From an uncultured Actinobacillus sp. (GTDB lineage: Bacteria > Pseudomonadota > Gammaproteobacteria > Enterobacterales > Pasteurellaceae), in assembly GCF_945915845.1 (NCBI RefSeq), contig NZ_CAMEFX010000011.1, positions 1 to 51,220 on the forward strand: a stretch of 51,220 bases of DNA, given 5' to 3'. The notes under the pieces are model-generated. The model worked only from the letters and a program-made list of their open reading frames with translations, did no database searches and was not told the DNA's origin. Position numbers and translations under genes: made by a program. This document shows, piece by piece, positions 19,791-29,067 of the stretch. Numbering within the stretch: position 1 is the stretch's first letter; the number at the start of each line of letters is the position of its first letter.

Positions 19791-21656
19791 ATGGATCAAA
19801 ATCCACAATCACAACTGAAATTGTTAATCGCCCAAGGGAAGGAGCAGGGGTATTTAACCTTTGCAGAAGTGAACGATCATCTTCCTGAAGAATTGGTAGA
19901 TACCGATCAAATTGAAGACATTATTCAGATGATTAATGATATGGGTATTCAAGTGCTAGAAACTGCACCTGATGCCGATGATTTAATTTTAAATGAAAAT
20001 ATCACTGACACAGATGATGATGCAGTGGAAGAAGCGACACAAGTGCTTTCTAGTGTGGAAGCAGAACTTGGTCGTACGACCGATCCCGTGCGTATGTATA
20101 TGCGTGAAATGGGGAGTGTTGAGTTATTGGACCGTGAAGGTGAAATTGATATTGCTAAACGAATTGAAGATGGTATCAATGAAGTACAAAGCACTGTTGC
20201 TGAATACCCGGAAGCCTTGTCTTTCTTGCTAGAGCAATATGCTTTAGTTGAAGAAGGTTCGGTACGTTTGGGGGATTTGATTACGGGGTTTGTTGACCCG
20301 AATGAAGTGACTGACGAAGTGGCTCCGGAATTAGATGATGAACTGGGGGATGAGGAAGAAAGCAGCGATCTTGCTTCATCGGATACTGATGATGAAGAAG
20401 AGGGCGATGATAACGATAGCTCTAGTGATGATAGTGATAACTCTATTGATCCTGAAGTGGCTCATGAGAAATTTACTGCACTTAAAGAGCAACATGCGAG
20501 AACGCTTGCAATGATCGAAAAACATGGTCGTTCAAGTAAAAAGGCAAAAGATGAAATGAAGTTATTATCGGATATCTTCACACAATTCCGTTTAGTTCCG
20601 CGCCAATTCGATAGTTTAGTGATCCCAATGCGTGACCTCATGAAACGTATTCGTGCAGAAGAGCGTCAAATTCAGCGTTGGGTTGTGGATTATGCAAAAA
20701 TGCCAAAAGAGGATTTCTCGAAAGCATTTAATGCGACAAAAGAAACAGATGATGCTTGGTTAGTGAAAGCATTAGACAGCAATAAACCTTATGCGGAGAA
20801 ACTGGAAAAATACGCTGAGGATATTCGTGTAGCCATTGCGAAATTGCAACATATTGAAACTGAAACTAATTTAACGATTGCGCAAATCCGCGATATTGGT
20901 GATCGCGTGGCACAAGGGGAATTAAAAGCTCGCCGTGCGAAAAAAGAGATGGTGGAAGCAAACTTGCGTCTTGTGATCTCGATTGCGAAGAAATATACCA
21001 ACCGTGGTTTACAATTCCTTGATTTAATTCAAGAAGGTAACATTGGTTTGATGAAAGCGGTAGATAAATTTGAATACCGCCGTGGTTATAAATTCTCAAC
21101 CTATGCGACCTGGTGGATTCGTCAAGCGATTACGCGTTCAATCGCAGATCAAGCGCGCACAATTCGTATTCCGGTGCATATGATTGAAACGATTAATAAA
21201 TTAAATCGTATTTCACGTCAATGTTTACAAGAAATGGGACGTGAGGCAACACCAGAAGAATTGGCTGAACGCATGGGGATGCCGGAAGATAAAATCCGCA
21301 AAGTATTGAAGATTGCAAAAGAGCCGATTTCCATGGAAACACCAATTGGTGATGACGATGATTCACATTTAGGTGATTTTATCGAGGATAACACGCTCGA
21401 ATTACCATTGGATAGTGCAACAGCACAAAGTTTACGCGCCGCAACTCACGAAGTGCTTGAAGGCTTAACCCCAAGAGAAGCGAAAGTATTACGTATGCGT
21501 TTTGGTATTGATATGAATACAGACCACACGCTTGAAGAAGTGGGTAAACAATTTGATGTAACGCGTGAACGTATCCGTCAAATTGAAGCCAAAGCATTGC
21601 GTAAATTACGTCATCCAAGTCGTTCAGAAACCTTGCGTAGCTTCTTGGATGAATAG
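19791..21656 (+). CDS. rpoD: RNA polymerase sigma-70 factor RpoD
   Basis: The primary sigma factor, 621 residues. Region 1.1 is at the N terminus. A strongly acidic, serine-rich stretch (about residues 180-222) lies in the non-conserved region, as in E. coli sigma-70. Region 2 has [16 protein letters not shown] (-10 recognition and melting), and region 4.2 has the helix-turn-helix [20 protein letters not shown] (-35 recognition). It closes the rpsU-dnaG-rpoD operon and is followed by a terminator. Confidence 0.98.
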   Translation: MDQNPQSQLKLLIAQGKEQGYLTFAEVNDHLPEELVDTDQIEDIIQMINDMGIQVLETAPDADDLILNENITDTDDDAVEEATQVLSSVEAELGRTTDPVRMYMREMGSVELLDREGEIDIAKRIEDGINEVQSTVAEYPEALSFLLEQYALVEEGSVRLGDLITGFVDPNEVTDEVAPELDDELGDEEESSDLASSDTDDEEEGDDNDSSSDDSDNSIDPEVAHEKFTALKEQHARTLAMIEKHGRSSKKAKDEMKLLSDIFTQFRLVPRQFDSLVIPMRDLMKRIRAEERQIQRWVVDYAKMPKEDFSKAFNATKETDDAWLVKALDSNKPYAEKLEKYAEDIRVAIAKLQHIETETNLTIAQIRDIGDRVAQGELKARRAKKEMVEANLRLVISIAKKYTNRGLQFLDLIQEGNIGLMKAVDKFEYRRGYKFSTYATWWIRQAITRSIADQARTIRIPVHMIETINKLNRISRQCLQEMGREATPEELAERMGMPEDKIRKVLKIAKEPISMETPIGDDDDSHLGDFIEDNTLELPLDSATAQSLRAATHEVLEGLTPREAKVLRMRFGIDMNTDHTLEEVGKQFDVTRERIRQIEAKALRKLRHPSRSETLRSFLDE

Positions 21657-21685
21657 TAATTGAACAAATAACATTCAGATAAAAC

Positions 21686-21714
21686 AAAGGTCTAGCAAAA
21701 ACTAGACCTTTTTT
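21686..21714 (+). terminator. intrinsic terminator after rpoD
   Basis: A perfect ten-base stem, AAAGGTCTAG (21686-21695) with CTAGACCTTT (21702-21711), is followed by further T residues. Confidence 0.9.
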
Positions 21715-21736
21715 CTTGATATTTTATGCGCTGTCC

Positions 21737-21765
21737 TAGACTTTACGTCAATATTTCAATATAAT
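21737..21765 (+). promoter_or_regulatory. candidate promoter of the CAT-anticodon tRNA
   Basis: TAGACT (21737-21742) and a perfect TATAAT (21760-21765) are spaced by 17 bases, ending 32 bases before the tRNA. A Haemophilus-type uptake word follows the -10 box. Confidence 0.6.
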
Positions 21766-21797
21766 CGACCGCACTTCGCATTCGCGAAATCTCTTCC

Positions 21798-21873
21798 GCC
21801 CCCATAGCTCAGCGGTCAGAGCAGGCGACTCATAATCGCTTGGTCACTGGTTCAATCCCAGTTGGGGGCACCA
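21798..21873 (+). tRNA. tRNA with CAT anticodon, probably tRNA-Ile2 (lysidine type)
   Basis: A complete 76-base tRNA with acceptor GCCCCCA/TGGGGGC, T arm ACTGG/CCAGT and encoded CCA. The anticodon loop is CTCATAA (anticodon CAT). The anticodon arm GGCGACTCATAATCGCT and following TGGTC match the E. coli ileX/ileY tRNAs, whose C34 is changed to lysidine so that they read AUA. They do not match elongator Met or initiator tRNA. A simple anticodon-based label would be tRNA-Met. Confidence 0.85.
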
Positions 21874-21883
21874 AATTGACTTC

Positions 21884-23128
21884 TTATTTATTCTTAAAGC
21901 GTTTCAAACTTCCCGTATTTATTTGCTCACCACGCGGAATCCGTAATGGTTTTGGTAAATCCTCGATCAATGAATCAGGATCATATTGGCTCACAGGAAT
22001 ATGATGTCCAATGTAATCTTCAATCGCCGGCAAGTTCATGGCATATTGCTCACAGGCAAAGCTAATTGAAACGCCACTTTCACCCGCGCGCCCCGTTCGT
22101 CCAATGCGATGAACATAGTCTTCACGGTCATCAGGTAGATCGTAGTTAAAAACGTGGGTGACATCGGGAATATGCAGTCCTCGCGCGGCTACGTCTGTCG
22201 CTACGAGAATATCGAGTTCCCCTTCTGTAAATTGTTTGAGTAAGCTTAACCGTTTTTTCTGGACAATATCGCCGGTTAGCAACCCCACACGGTGTCCATC
22301 TGCTGCAAGATAGCCCCAAATTTTTTCGCACTCATGTTTGGTATTGGCGAAAATAATGCAGCGTTCCGGCCATTCTTCTTCAAGCAGGGTCATCAACAAT
22401 GGTATTTTATCTTCATTGGATGGGTAGAAGAGTTCTTCCTTGATACGGTGTCCGGTGCGTTGCAGTGGCTCAATTTCCACATATTCAGGGTTATTCATAT
22501 CTTCAAATGCCAATTCACGTACTTTGTAAGAGAGCGTGGCAGAAAAAAGCATGGTTAAACGATGTTGTGGACTTGGGCATTTACGTAATAAGTAACGGAT
22601 ATCTTTGATAAATCCTAGGTCAAACATGCGGTCAGCTTCATCCAACACCACCACTTGAATGTGGTTCAGGCTAATAATTCCTTGCTTCACGTAATCAATG
22701 ATGCGACCTGTCGTACCGATTAAGATATCTACACCTCGTTCAATAGCTTTGAGTTGTTTATCATAACCCTCACCGCCATAAGCAAGTGCGGTGCGTAATT
22801 GCGTTGTTTTAACCAACAAGTCGGCATCCTTAGCAATTTGTACAGCCAGTTCACGTGTTGGCGCAAGAATTAATGCGCGTGGTTGGTTTGAAATAAATTC
22901 GGGCTGGTGTTCAAGTAAGTGGTGGAACGTGGCCGTTAAGAATGCCATCGTTTTACCTGTACCTGTTTGAGCTTGTCCGGCGACATCTTTACCTTGTAGG
23001 GTGATCGGTAAGGATAAAGCTTGAATTGGCGTGCAATATTCAAAGCCATTATTTTTTAGTGCAGAAAGAACTTGAGAGTTTAAAGGTAAATCTGCAAAAC
23101 GTTGTTGAGAGAGATGTTCTGTTGTCAT
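21884..23128 (-). CDS. rhlB: ATP-dependent RNA helicase RhlB
   Basis: A DEAD-box helicase of 414 residues, a component of the RNA degradosome in enterobacteria. Motifs in order are the Q motif region ([13 protein letters not shown]), Walker [31 protein letters not shown], and the C-terminal RecA domain with ARGLHIPDV and [10 protein letters not shown]. It is divergent from rho, an arrangement also seen in E. coli (with trxA between). The C-terminal tail is short, as expected for RhlB. Confidence 0.95.
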   Translation of the reverse strand: MTTEHLSQQRFADLPLNSQVLSALKNNGFEYCTPIQALSLPITLQGKDVAGQAQTGTGKTMAFLTATFHHLLEHQPEFISNQPRALILAPTRELAVQIAKDADLLVKTTQLRTALAYGGEGYDKQLKAIERGVDILIGTTGRIIDYVKQGIISLNHIQVVVLDEADRMFDLGFIKDIRYLLRKCPSPQHRLTMLFSATLSYKVRELAFEDMNNPEYVEIEPLQRTGHRIKEELFYPSNEDKIPLLMTLLEEEWPERCIIFANTKHECEKIWGYLAADGHRVGLLTGDIVQKKRLSLLKQFTEGELDILVATDVAARGLHIPDVTHVFNYDLPDDREDYVHRIGRTGRAGESGVSISFACEQYAMNLPAIEDYIGHHIPVSQYDPDSLIEDLPKPLRIPRGEQINTGSLKRFKNK

Positions 23129-23331
23129 AATGTTCAGTATGAATAAAAATTACTGCTAGCATAGCATGATATGCAAAATATCCCTAAATTTAACCGCACT
23201 TTTTGCTGAAAATACGTGGAAAAGCTAGACAGGACACTTATTTAGTGATACCTTTACGCCTATTCTAAAACAGCATATTAAAGAAAAATGCTGGTCAAAG
23301 TGTCCAATCAAATTAATTCAACATTTCAATT

Positions 23332-24594
23332 ATGCATTTAACAGAACTGAAAAATACGCCTGTATCAACTTTGGTTGAACTTGGCGAGGGGCAAATGGGC
23401 TTAGAAAATTTAGCTCGTTTACGTAAACAAGACATTGTTTTTGCTATTTTAAAACAACACGCGAAAAGCGGTGAAGATATTTTTGGCGGCGGTGTTTTAG
23501 AAATTTTACCCGATGGCTTTGGTTTTTTGCGTTCAGCAGATAGCTCATATTTAGCCGGTCCTGATGATATTTATGTTAGTCCAAGTCAAATCCGCCGCTT
23601 TAACTTGCAAACAGGGGATAAAGTCGAAGGAAAAATTCGTCCACCGAAAGAAGGCGAACGTTATTTTGCCTTGTTGAAAGTGGATCAAGTTAATGATGAC
23701 AAACCTGAAGTCTCACGTAGTAAAATTTTATTTGAGAACTTAACCCCATTACACGCCAATTCACGTTTACGTATGGAACGTGGTAATGGCTCCACAGAAG
23801 ATTTAACTGCACGTATTTTAGATTTAGCTTCACCAATCGGTAAAGGTCAGCGTGGTCTGATTGTTGCTCCGCCAAAAGCGGGTAAAACGGTTTTACTGCA
23901 AAATATTGCGCAAAGCATTACCCATAACTACCCTGAATGTGAGTTGATTGTGCTATTAATTGATGAACGTCCGGAAGAAGTAACAGAAATGCAACGCACG
24001 GTACGTGGTGAAGTGATTGCATCAACCTTTGATGAGCCTGCTGCGCGTCATGTTCAAGTGGCAGAAATGGTTATCGAAAAAGCGAAACGTTCTGTTGAAC
24101 ATAAAAAAGACGTTGTCATCTTGCTAGACTCTATTACACGTTTAGCTCGCGCTTACAATACCGTTACGCCGGCTTCAGGCAAAATTCTTTCTGGTGGTGT
24201 GGACGCCAATGCATTACATCGTCCAAAACGTTTCTTTGGTGCAGCACGTAATGTAGAAGAAGGCGGCAGTTTAACCATTATTGCGACCGCACTTGTGGAT
24301 ACAGGTTCGAAAATGGATGAAGTAATTTTCGAAGAGTTCAAGGGAACGGGGAATATGGAATTACACTTATCACGCAAAATTGCAGAAAAACGTGTATTCC
24401 CAGCCATTGATTTCAACCGTTCAGGTACGCGTAAAGAAGACTTACTCACCACACCAGATGAATTACAAAAAATGTGGATTTTACGAAAAATTCTTAATCC
24501 TATGGGTGAAGTGGAAGCGATGGAATTCTTGATTGATAAATTAATGGTCGCGAAAACTAACGAAGAGTTTTTTGAAATAATGAAACGCTCATAA
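23332..24594 (+). CDS. rho: transcription termination factor Rho
   Basis: The hexameric RNA-dependent ATPase that ends transcription at Rho-dependent sites. The 420-residue length is standard. The N-terminal RNA-binding fold includes GFGFLRS; the ATPase domain has Walker A APPKAGKT and the [15 protein letters not shown] segment, with the secondary RNA-binding loop in [20 protein letters not shown]. It is divergent from rhlB and followed by a terminator built from uptake sequences. Confidence 0.98.
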   Translation: MHLTELKNTPVSTLVELGEGQMGLENLARLRKQDIVFAILKQHAKSGEDIFGGGVLEILPDGFGFLRSADSSYLAGPDDIYVSPSQIRRFNLQTGDKVEGKIRPPKEGERYFALLKVDQVNDDKPEVSRSKILFENLTPLHANSRLRMERGNGSTEDLTARILDLASPIGKGQRGLIVAPPKAGKTVLLQNIAQSITHNYPECELIVLLIDERPEEVTEMQRTVRGEVIASTFDEPAARHVQVAEMVIEKAKRSVEHKKDVVILLDSITRLARAYNTVTPASGKILSGGVDANALHRPKRFFGAARNVEEGGSLTIIATALVDTGSKMDEVIFEEFKGTGNMELHLSRKIAEKRVFPAIDFNRSGTRKEDLLTTPDELQKMWILRKILNPMGEVEAMEFLIDKLMVAKTNEEFFEIMKRS

Positions 24595-24620
24595 AACGTT
24601 TAATGCCAAAATTACGTTGG

Positions 24621-24669
24621 AAATAACCGCACTTTGAGAGAAATGGGTTTAAAGTGCGGTTATTTTTTT
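24621..24669 (+). terminator. intrinsic terminator formed by an inverted pair of uptake signal sequences
   Basis: 24621-24635 (containing ACCGCACTTT) pairs perfectly over 15 bases with 24651-24665 (containing AAAGTGCGGT), followed by T residues. Both arms are Haemophilus-type DNA uptake words, a known way in which Pasteurellaceae build terminators. Confidence 0.92.
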
Positions 24670-24755
24670 GATTTTTCTCTGGGTTCTTGAGTTGGAGCAA
24701 AAGCAAATTTCATGTAAACTACCAACAATTATGTTTATAAACAAAAGGATGACTG

Positions 24756-25190
24756 ATGAAACGTTTTGCACTAATTTCTTTTGCTGCATTAGGTTTAGCC
24801 GCTTGTACAAATAACTTTCCTACCAATGATCCTGTGGAAAAACAGGCAGATCTTACGCGTATTTGTATTAAAGAAGCAAAAACGCCACGTTTGGCAACTT
24901 TTGTGCCGAGTTTAGTGAACAGTTTAAAAGCGAAAGGTATTACGGGCGAAGTGCATATCGAAAAAGTACCGGAAACTTGTCCATATATGCTGACTTATGC
25001 GATAAATGCACGCAATGATTTGGTATTACGAGCAACAGTTCGTGTGCATAAACTTGATGGTTCTAGTTATGATGAAATCGGCGAAGTGGTTTATAAACAA
25101 CGTTCGCAAGATGAACAAGCTGCATCTAAATCTCAAGGTGTTCAAGGCCAAACTGATCGTATTGTGGCAGAGCTATTTAAGAATTACTAA
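24756..25190 (+). CDS. small lipoprotein of unknown function
   Basis: A 144-residue protein with a signal peptide and lipobox LAAC (C16), so lipid-anchored in the envelope. The mature part has two further cysteines (RICIKEA and PETCPYM) that could form a disulfide, and a mostly beta-strand look, with a glutamine-rich C-terminal helix. I recall related lipoproteins in other gamma-proteobacteria but do not assign a family. AAAGGATGA precedes the ATG. It ends six bases before the first biosynthetic gene, so it could be read with that cluster. Confidence 0.85.
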   Translation: MKRFALISFAALGLAACTNNFPTNDPVEKQADLTRICIKEAKTPRLATFVPSLVNSLKAKGITGEVHIEKVPETCPYMLTYAINARNDLVLRATVRVHKLDGSSYDEIGEVVYKQRSQDEQAASKSQGVQGQTDRIVAELFKNY

Positions 25191-25196
25191 TTTATA

Positions 25197-25946
25197 ATGA
25201 ACGCTTGTGAATTTTCTTTAAATATTTCCGCTTGGAATGTGGTCACTAATAAGACGCTTTCTGTTGATGATTGGAAGGCAGGTGAGCAGTATTGGGCGGA
25301 GAATAGTGCAAATTGGGCAGATTTTGCACCCAAATTAGCCTTTTTACCGGCGATGAAACGCCGCCGTTTAAGTGAGCCTGCACGTTTGTTTTTTGAAGCA
25401 GCGTGGGAATTGCTACCTGAAAGCGAAAGTAATGTGCCGGTTGTTTATGCTTCAAACAATAGCGAGATTAACCGCAGTTTTGGCTTGTGGCATCAGCTTT
25501 TGACAGAAGGCGATGTGTCGCCAACCTCCTTTAGTTTGTCAGTGCATAATGCGTTGGTGGGGCAGTGGTCAGAATTCCGCCAAGTTACTACGGAGACTAT
25601 TGCGATTACCGCTCGTCAAGATAATTTAGAAGCAGCTTTATTTGAAGCCTATTTATTGCTTAATGATGGTTATGACAAGGTGTTGGTGGTGGTGGCGGAA
25701 AGTCCGTTGTTGGCAAACTATAATGTTGAGCCGGTTAAACGCCAACCTTTCGCTTATGCGTTGGCAATGGTGGTGGAAAAAGGCGAGCAGTATCATTTGA
25801 GTTTATCTGCAAAAAATCCTGAAAATTTGACCGCTCTTTTACCGCAGGATAACGCTTTAACTTGGGTACAACATCAGCACACAGGCGAAACGCAATGGCA
25901 AACCGCAAGTAGTGCCGGGGGTATTTGGCAATGGCAGAAAAATTAG
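25197..25946 (+). CDS. beta-ketoacyl-synthase-like chain-length factor of an aryl polyene cluster
   Basis: A 249-residue protein resembling only the N-terminal half of a ketosynthase (Ketoacyl-synt_2 type). RLSEPARLFFEAAWEL and SVHNALVGQW are recognisable. Its only cysteine is C4, so there is no catalytic cysteine and it cannot condense by itself. Such proteins accompany the active ketosynthases of aryl polyene clusters and are thought to act as chain-length or initiation partners. It opens the biosynthetic block and overlaps the next gene by 16 bases. Confidence 0.8.
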   Translation: MNACEFSLNISAWNVVTNKTLSVDDWKAGEQYWAENSANWADFAPKLAFLPAMKRRRLSEPARLFFEAAWELLPESESNVPVVYASNNSEINRSFGLWHQLLTEGDVSPTSFSLSVHNALVGQWSEFRQVTTETIAITARQDNLEAALFEAYLLLNDGYDKVLVVVAESPLLANYNVEPVKRQPFAYALAMVVEKGEQYHLSLSAKNPENLTALLPQDNALTWVQHQHTGETQWQTASSAGGIWQWQKN

Positions 25947-26695
25947 ATTATTTACGCCGATTGCTTGGCACGATGTCCGGCTTTATGCTGTTTGGCGTGT
26001 TGGGAATAATTTATAAGGTCATTTTGTTCCCTTATGTTAAGCGAGCAAAGCAGGGCGACAGTTCTCAACAAATGCAGGCAAGACGGCTTATCGGGCAGAT
26101 TTGGCGGCTTTTTGTACGTTACCTCGTGTTTGTGGGTGCAATTGAAGTGAAATATCACGGTTTTGAACGCTTGGGGCGCAAAGGTCAGCTTATTGTTGCC
26201 AACCACCCTTCATTACTTGATGTTGTGCTGATGTTCAGCCGTGAGCCAAGTATGAATTGCATTTGTAAGCAAGATTTATTGAACAATCCGGCAATGTCGA
26301 GTTCGATTATTGCTTGTGGCTTTATTCCCAATACGGAAAGTGAAGAAGTGTTGGAAAAATGCCACGCAGCGTTGCAAAAAGAGGCGTTGTTGCTCTTCCC
26401 GGAAGGAACAAGAACAGGCTGGGACGGCGTGGTAAATTTGCATCGTGGTGCACTTTCTATTGGCTTGCGTAGTGCGGAAGTGATTACGCCGGTGATAATC
26501 AAAATGACACCGCCGAGCCTGAAAAAAGGGCAACCTTGGTATAAAATCCCAAGCCAAAAAATCCGTTATGAATTAACCGTTTGTGAAGATATTGATCCGC
26601 AAGCGTTATTGGCGGAAAAACCGTTGCCGATAGCCTCACGCCGTTTGAAAAAGCAATTAGAAGAATTATTTAATCAACCTCAATCATCAAATTAA
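25931..26695 (+). CDS. PlsC-like 1-acylglycerol-3-phosphate acyltransferase family protein
   Basis: A 254-residue membrane-associated acyltransferase. One hydrophobic segment lies near residues 12-35, the catalytic NHPSLLD motif has H92 and D97, and FPEGTR occupies residues 156-161. In aryl polyene clusters acyltransferases attach the polyene or build its lipid anchor; the exact substrate is unknown. The ATG at 25931 was chosen over an upstream TTG at 25925. It overlaps the preceding gene by 16 bases, implying translational coupling. Confidence 0.85.
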   Translation: MAEKLDYLRRLLGTMSGFMLFGVLGIIYKVILFPYVKRAKQGDSSQQMQARRLIGQIWRLFVRYLVFVGAIEVKYHGFERLGRKGQLIVANHPSLLDVVLMFSREPSMNCICKQDLLNNPAMSSSIIACGFIPNTESEEVLEKCHAALQKEALLLFPEGTRTGWDGVVNLHRGALSIGLRSAEVITPVIIKMTPPSLKKGQPWYKIPSQKIRYELTVCEDIDPQALLAEKPLPIASRRLKKQLEELFNQPQSSN

Positions 26696-26704
26696 GGATA
26701 CACA

Positions 26705-26962
26705 ATGGAATTAGAACAACAATTAAAACAATTGATTATTGACAGTCTTGGTCTTGAAGATATGAGTGTCGAAGACATCGATACCGATGCGGCATTGTTT
26801 GGTGATGACGGTTTAGGCTTAGACTCCGTAGATGCCCTTGAGCTTGGTTTAGCCGTACAAAAAACCTTTGGTTTGCAGTTAGATAGCGAAAAACAAAGCA
26901 TTCGTGATCACTTTGAAAGCGTGGCAACCCTTGCCGCTTTCATTCGTTCGCAAAAAGCGTAA
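26705..26962 (+). CDS. acyl carrier protein (first of two)
   Basis: An 85-residue acidic carrier protein with the phosphopantetheine site LGLDSVDALEL (S41). It carries growing acyl chains for the cluster ketosynthases. AAGGATACAC precedes the ATG. The next carrier protein begins seven to ten bases after its stop. Two non-identical ACPs in tandem are a usual feature of aryl polyene loci. Confidence 0.95.
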   Translation: MELEQQLKQLIIDSLGLEDMSVEDIDTDAALFGDDGLGLDSVDALELGLAVQKTFGLQLDSEKQSIRDHFESVATLAAFIRSQKA

Positions 26963-26971
26963 GGATTGATG

Positions 26972-27217
26972 ATGACTGAACAAGAAATTCAAACATTATT
27001 GGTAAATGCGTTGGAGACATTGTTTGAAGTAGATCCGGCAACGATTACGCCGGAAACCAATCTGTACGAAGATTTGGAAATTGACAGCATTGATGCCATT
27101 GATTTAATCGATCATATCAAGCGTGAAACAGGGCATAAACTTCAAGCAGAAGATTTCCGTAATGTGCGTACCGTTGCTGATGTGGTACAAGCGGTAATGA
27201 AAATTAGCCAGAAATAA
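26972..27217 (+). CDS. acyl carrier protein (second of two)
   Basis: An 81-residue carrier protein with site DLEIDSIDAIDLIDHI (S39), clearly different in sequence from the adjacent ACP. TTG-ATG-ATG occurs at the start; the ATG at 26972 is six bases from AAGGA (26961-26965) and gives the best spacing. It is probably loaded by one of the AMP-ligases or used for elongation, with the other ACP used for the starter unit (inference from the paired arrangement). Confidence 0.94.
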   Translation: MTEQEIQTLLVNALETLFEVDPATITPETNLYEDLEIDSIDAIDLIDHIKRETGHKLQAEDFRNVRTVADVVQAVMKISQK

Positions 27218-27220
27218 CCG

Positions 27221-28537
27221 ATGCAGACCTTTATCGCCCAATCTCCAGCGTGGACTTACGCTGATTTCGAACAGCGAGTTTGGCAAATTGCCGAAGAGCT
27301 AAAAGCGCAACGCATTCATACCGTTGCGCTTTGGTTTGAAGACAGTGCTAAATTGGCTTGCACTTTGCTTGCCTGCTGGCACGCTCAAGTTCGTACTCTT
27401 TTTCTTCCCAACGCCACTCAAGAAAGCATTAACTGGGCAAATTCCCTGGCGGATATTTGGCTGGCGGATACGGCACTTGAAGGTGTTTCCGCTAAGCAAT
27501 TTGACCGGTTCGCCCAAACGCAAACATTGCAAAAAGTCGTTCAAAATCCACCGCTCTTTGCCTTTGATCCGAATGTGGAATTTTTACTGAAAACTTCCGG
27601 CAGCACAGGCACGCCGAAAACGATCACACAAACTTCAGGGCAACTTTGGCTGAATGCACAGGTGTGTGCCAACGCCTTTGGTTTTGAGCAAGGCAACGAG
27701 ACAACGGCGATTTGCACGGTGAGTATTCAACATCTCTACGGTTTAATTTGCCAAGTGATGATGCCGTTGGTGTTAGGCTGGCAAGTTGAACGTAAGCAGC
27801 AATTTTATCCTGAATATGTGGAACAAGCCTGTAAGCGGGCACAAAAAGCGGTGTTGATCAGCAGCCCGACAATGTTGGCGAGTATTGATTGGCAGCGGTT
27901 ACAATTCCCGAATTTACAAGGCATTGTTTCCGCAGGTGGAATGCTTGCACCGGACATTTCTCAGCAAATTTTTACCGCACTTCAATTGCCGGTAACGGAT
28001 TTTTACGGCACAACCGAAGCCGGTGCCATCGCAATGCGCCGTGGCGAAAAAGAATGGACGGCAATGCCGCAAGCACAGATCGGGACAGACGAGCGTGGTG
28101 CACTTTGGATTGAAGCCCCTTGGTTTAAAGGGCGAGAGCAGACCGAAGATATGGTTACGCTAAGCGGCAACCGTTTTGAAATGCACGGGCGAGCGGATCG
28201 TATTTTGAAGTTGGGCGATAAACGTATTTCGCTGGTCAGTATTGAACACGCCTTGCTGCAACACGATTGTGTCGCCGATTGTTACATTGGCAAACACCCC
28301 GATTTTGGGCGGTTAGTGGCGTGGGTTGCGTTGTCTGATTTAGGTAAAATCCATTATCAAGAAGACCGCAAGAATTTAGTCGGCAAGCTCAAACAACATT
28401 TAGCCTTAAGCCAAGATCGCATTGCATTACCTCGTTTTTGGCGATTTAGCCACAGCTTACCGCGTAATCCGCAATCGAAAATCAGTAAAGCGGATTTTGA
28501 ACAAATTTGCCGTAGCGCACAGCGAGATCATCTATGA
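27221..28537 (+). CDS. AMP-dependent acyl/aryl-ACP ligase (stand-alone)
   Basis: A 438-residue member of the ANL adenylating family. The P-loop LKTSGSTGTPK is at residues 123-133, then YGTTEAGAIA, the hinge GRADRILKLGDKRISL, and a C-terminal lysine K420 in NPQSKI. In E. coli and Xenorhabdus aryl polyene pathways the comparable enzyme (ApeH) activates 4-hydroxybenzoate onto an ACP. It starts three bases after the second ACP and overlaps the next gene by four bases. A paralogue fused to a dehydratase follows at 29064. Confidence 0.88.
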   Translation: MQTFIAQSPAWTYADFEQRVWQIAEELKAQRIHTVALWFEDSAKLACTLLACWHAQVRTLFLPNATQESINWANSLADIWLADTALEGVSAKQFDRFAQTQTLQKVVQNPPLFAFDPNVEFLLKTSGSTGTPKTITQTSGQLWLNAQVCANAFGFEQGNETTAICTVSIQHLYGLICQVMMPLVLGWQVERKQQFYPEYVEQACKRAQKAVLISSPTMLASIDWQRLQFPNLQGIVSAGGMLAPDISQQIFTALQLPVTDFYGTTEAGAIAMRRGEKEWTAMPQAQIGTDERGALWIEAPWFKGREQTEDMVTLSGNRFEMHGRADRILKLGDKRISLVSIEHALLQHDCVADCYIGKHPDFGRLVAWVALSDLGKIHYQEDRKNLVGKLKQHLALSQDRIALPRFWRFSHSLPRNPQSKISKADFEQICRSAQRDHL

Positions 28538-29067
28538 AAGCCTTGATTAACGCTCTGCTTACGCTGCTTTCGGTTGCTTATCCAGTCGGCATTTTGCTGG
28601 ATTGGCATTGGCAATGGCTGGGCGTATTTCCTTTTGGGTTGGCGTTGTTATGGGCGTTGAAAGCTTGGCAAGCGGTGAGATTTCACCGCTATTTTGCTAT
28701 TTTTATGACCGCACTTTTGCTTCTCAGCGGTATTTCTCGCACGGCATTTAACGTGATGTATTGGTATCCTGTGTTAATTAACGGAATGTTGTTGGCGTTA
28801 TTTGGCAGTTCCCTTTGGGCAAAGCAAAGTGCTGTAGAGCGTTTAGCCCGTTTGCAAGATCCTAATTTGCCGCCCGAAGCCGTTGCTTATACACGCAAAG
28901 TTACGCAACTTTGGTGCGGCGTATTTATTTTGAATATTGTGATTTCAAGCACGTTGGTTTGGTTGAATGAAATTGATCTTTGGGCACTTTATACCGGCGT
29001 GATTGCCTATGTCATTATCGGCGTGGTAATGGCGGGGGAATGGCTTGTGCGCCCTAAACATAAATGA
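28534..29067 (+). CDS. multi-pass inner-membrane protein of aryl polyene clusters (COG4648-like)
   Basis: A 177-residue, leucine- and tryptophan-rich protein with about five transmembrane helices. It matches in size, composition and position the uncharacterised membrane protein commonly found between the ACP/ligase and dehydratase genes of aryl polyene loci. No catalytic motif is visible. ATGA overlaps link it to the ligases on both sides. It may tether the biosynthetic complex to the membrane (inference). Confidence 0.72.
   Translation: MKALINALLTLLSVAYPVGILLDWHWQWLGVFPFGLALLWALKAWQAVRFHRYFAIFMTALLLLSGISRTAFNVMYWYPVLINGMLLALFGSSLWAKQSAVERLARLQDPNLPPEAVAYTRKVTQLWCGVFILNIVISSTLVWLNEIDLWALYTGVIAYVIIGVVMAGEWLVRPKHK

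Noticed and set aside
20330-20460. The acidic, serine-rich stretch of RpoD as an unusual insertion.
   Set aside because: The primary sigma factor of E. coli has a similar acidic stretch in the same non-conserved region.
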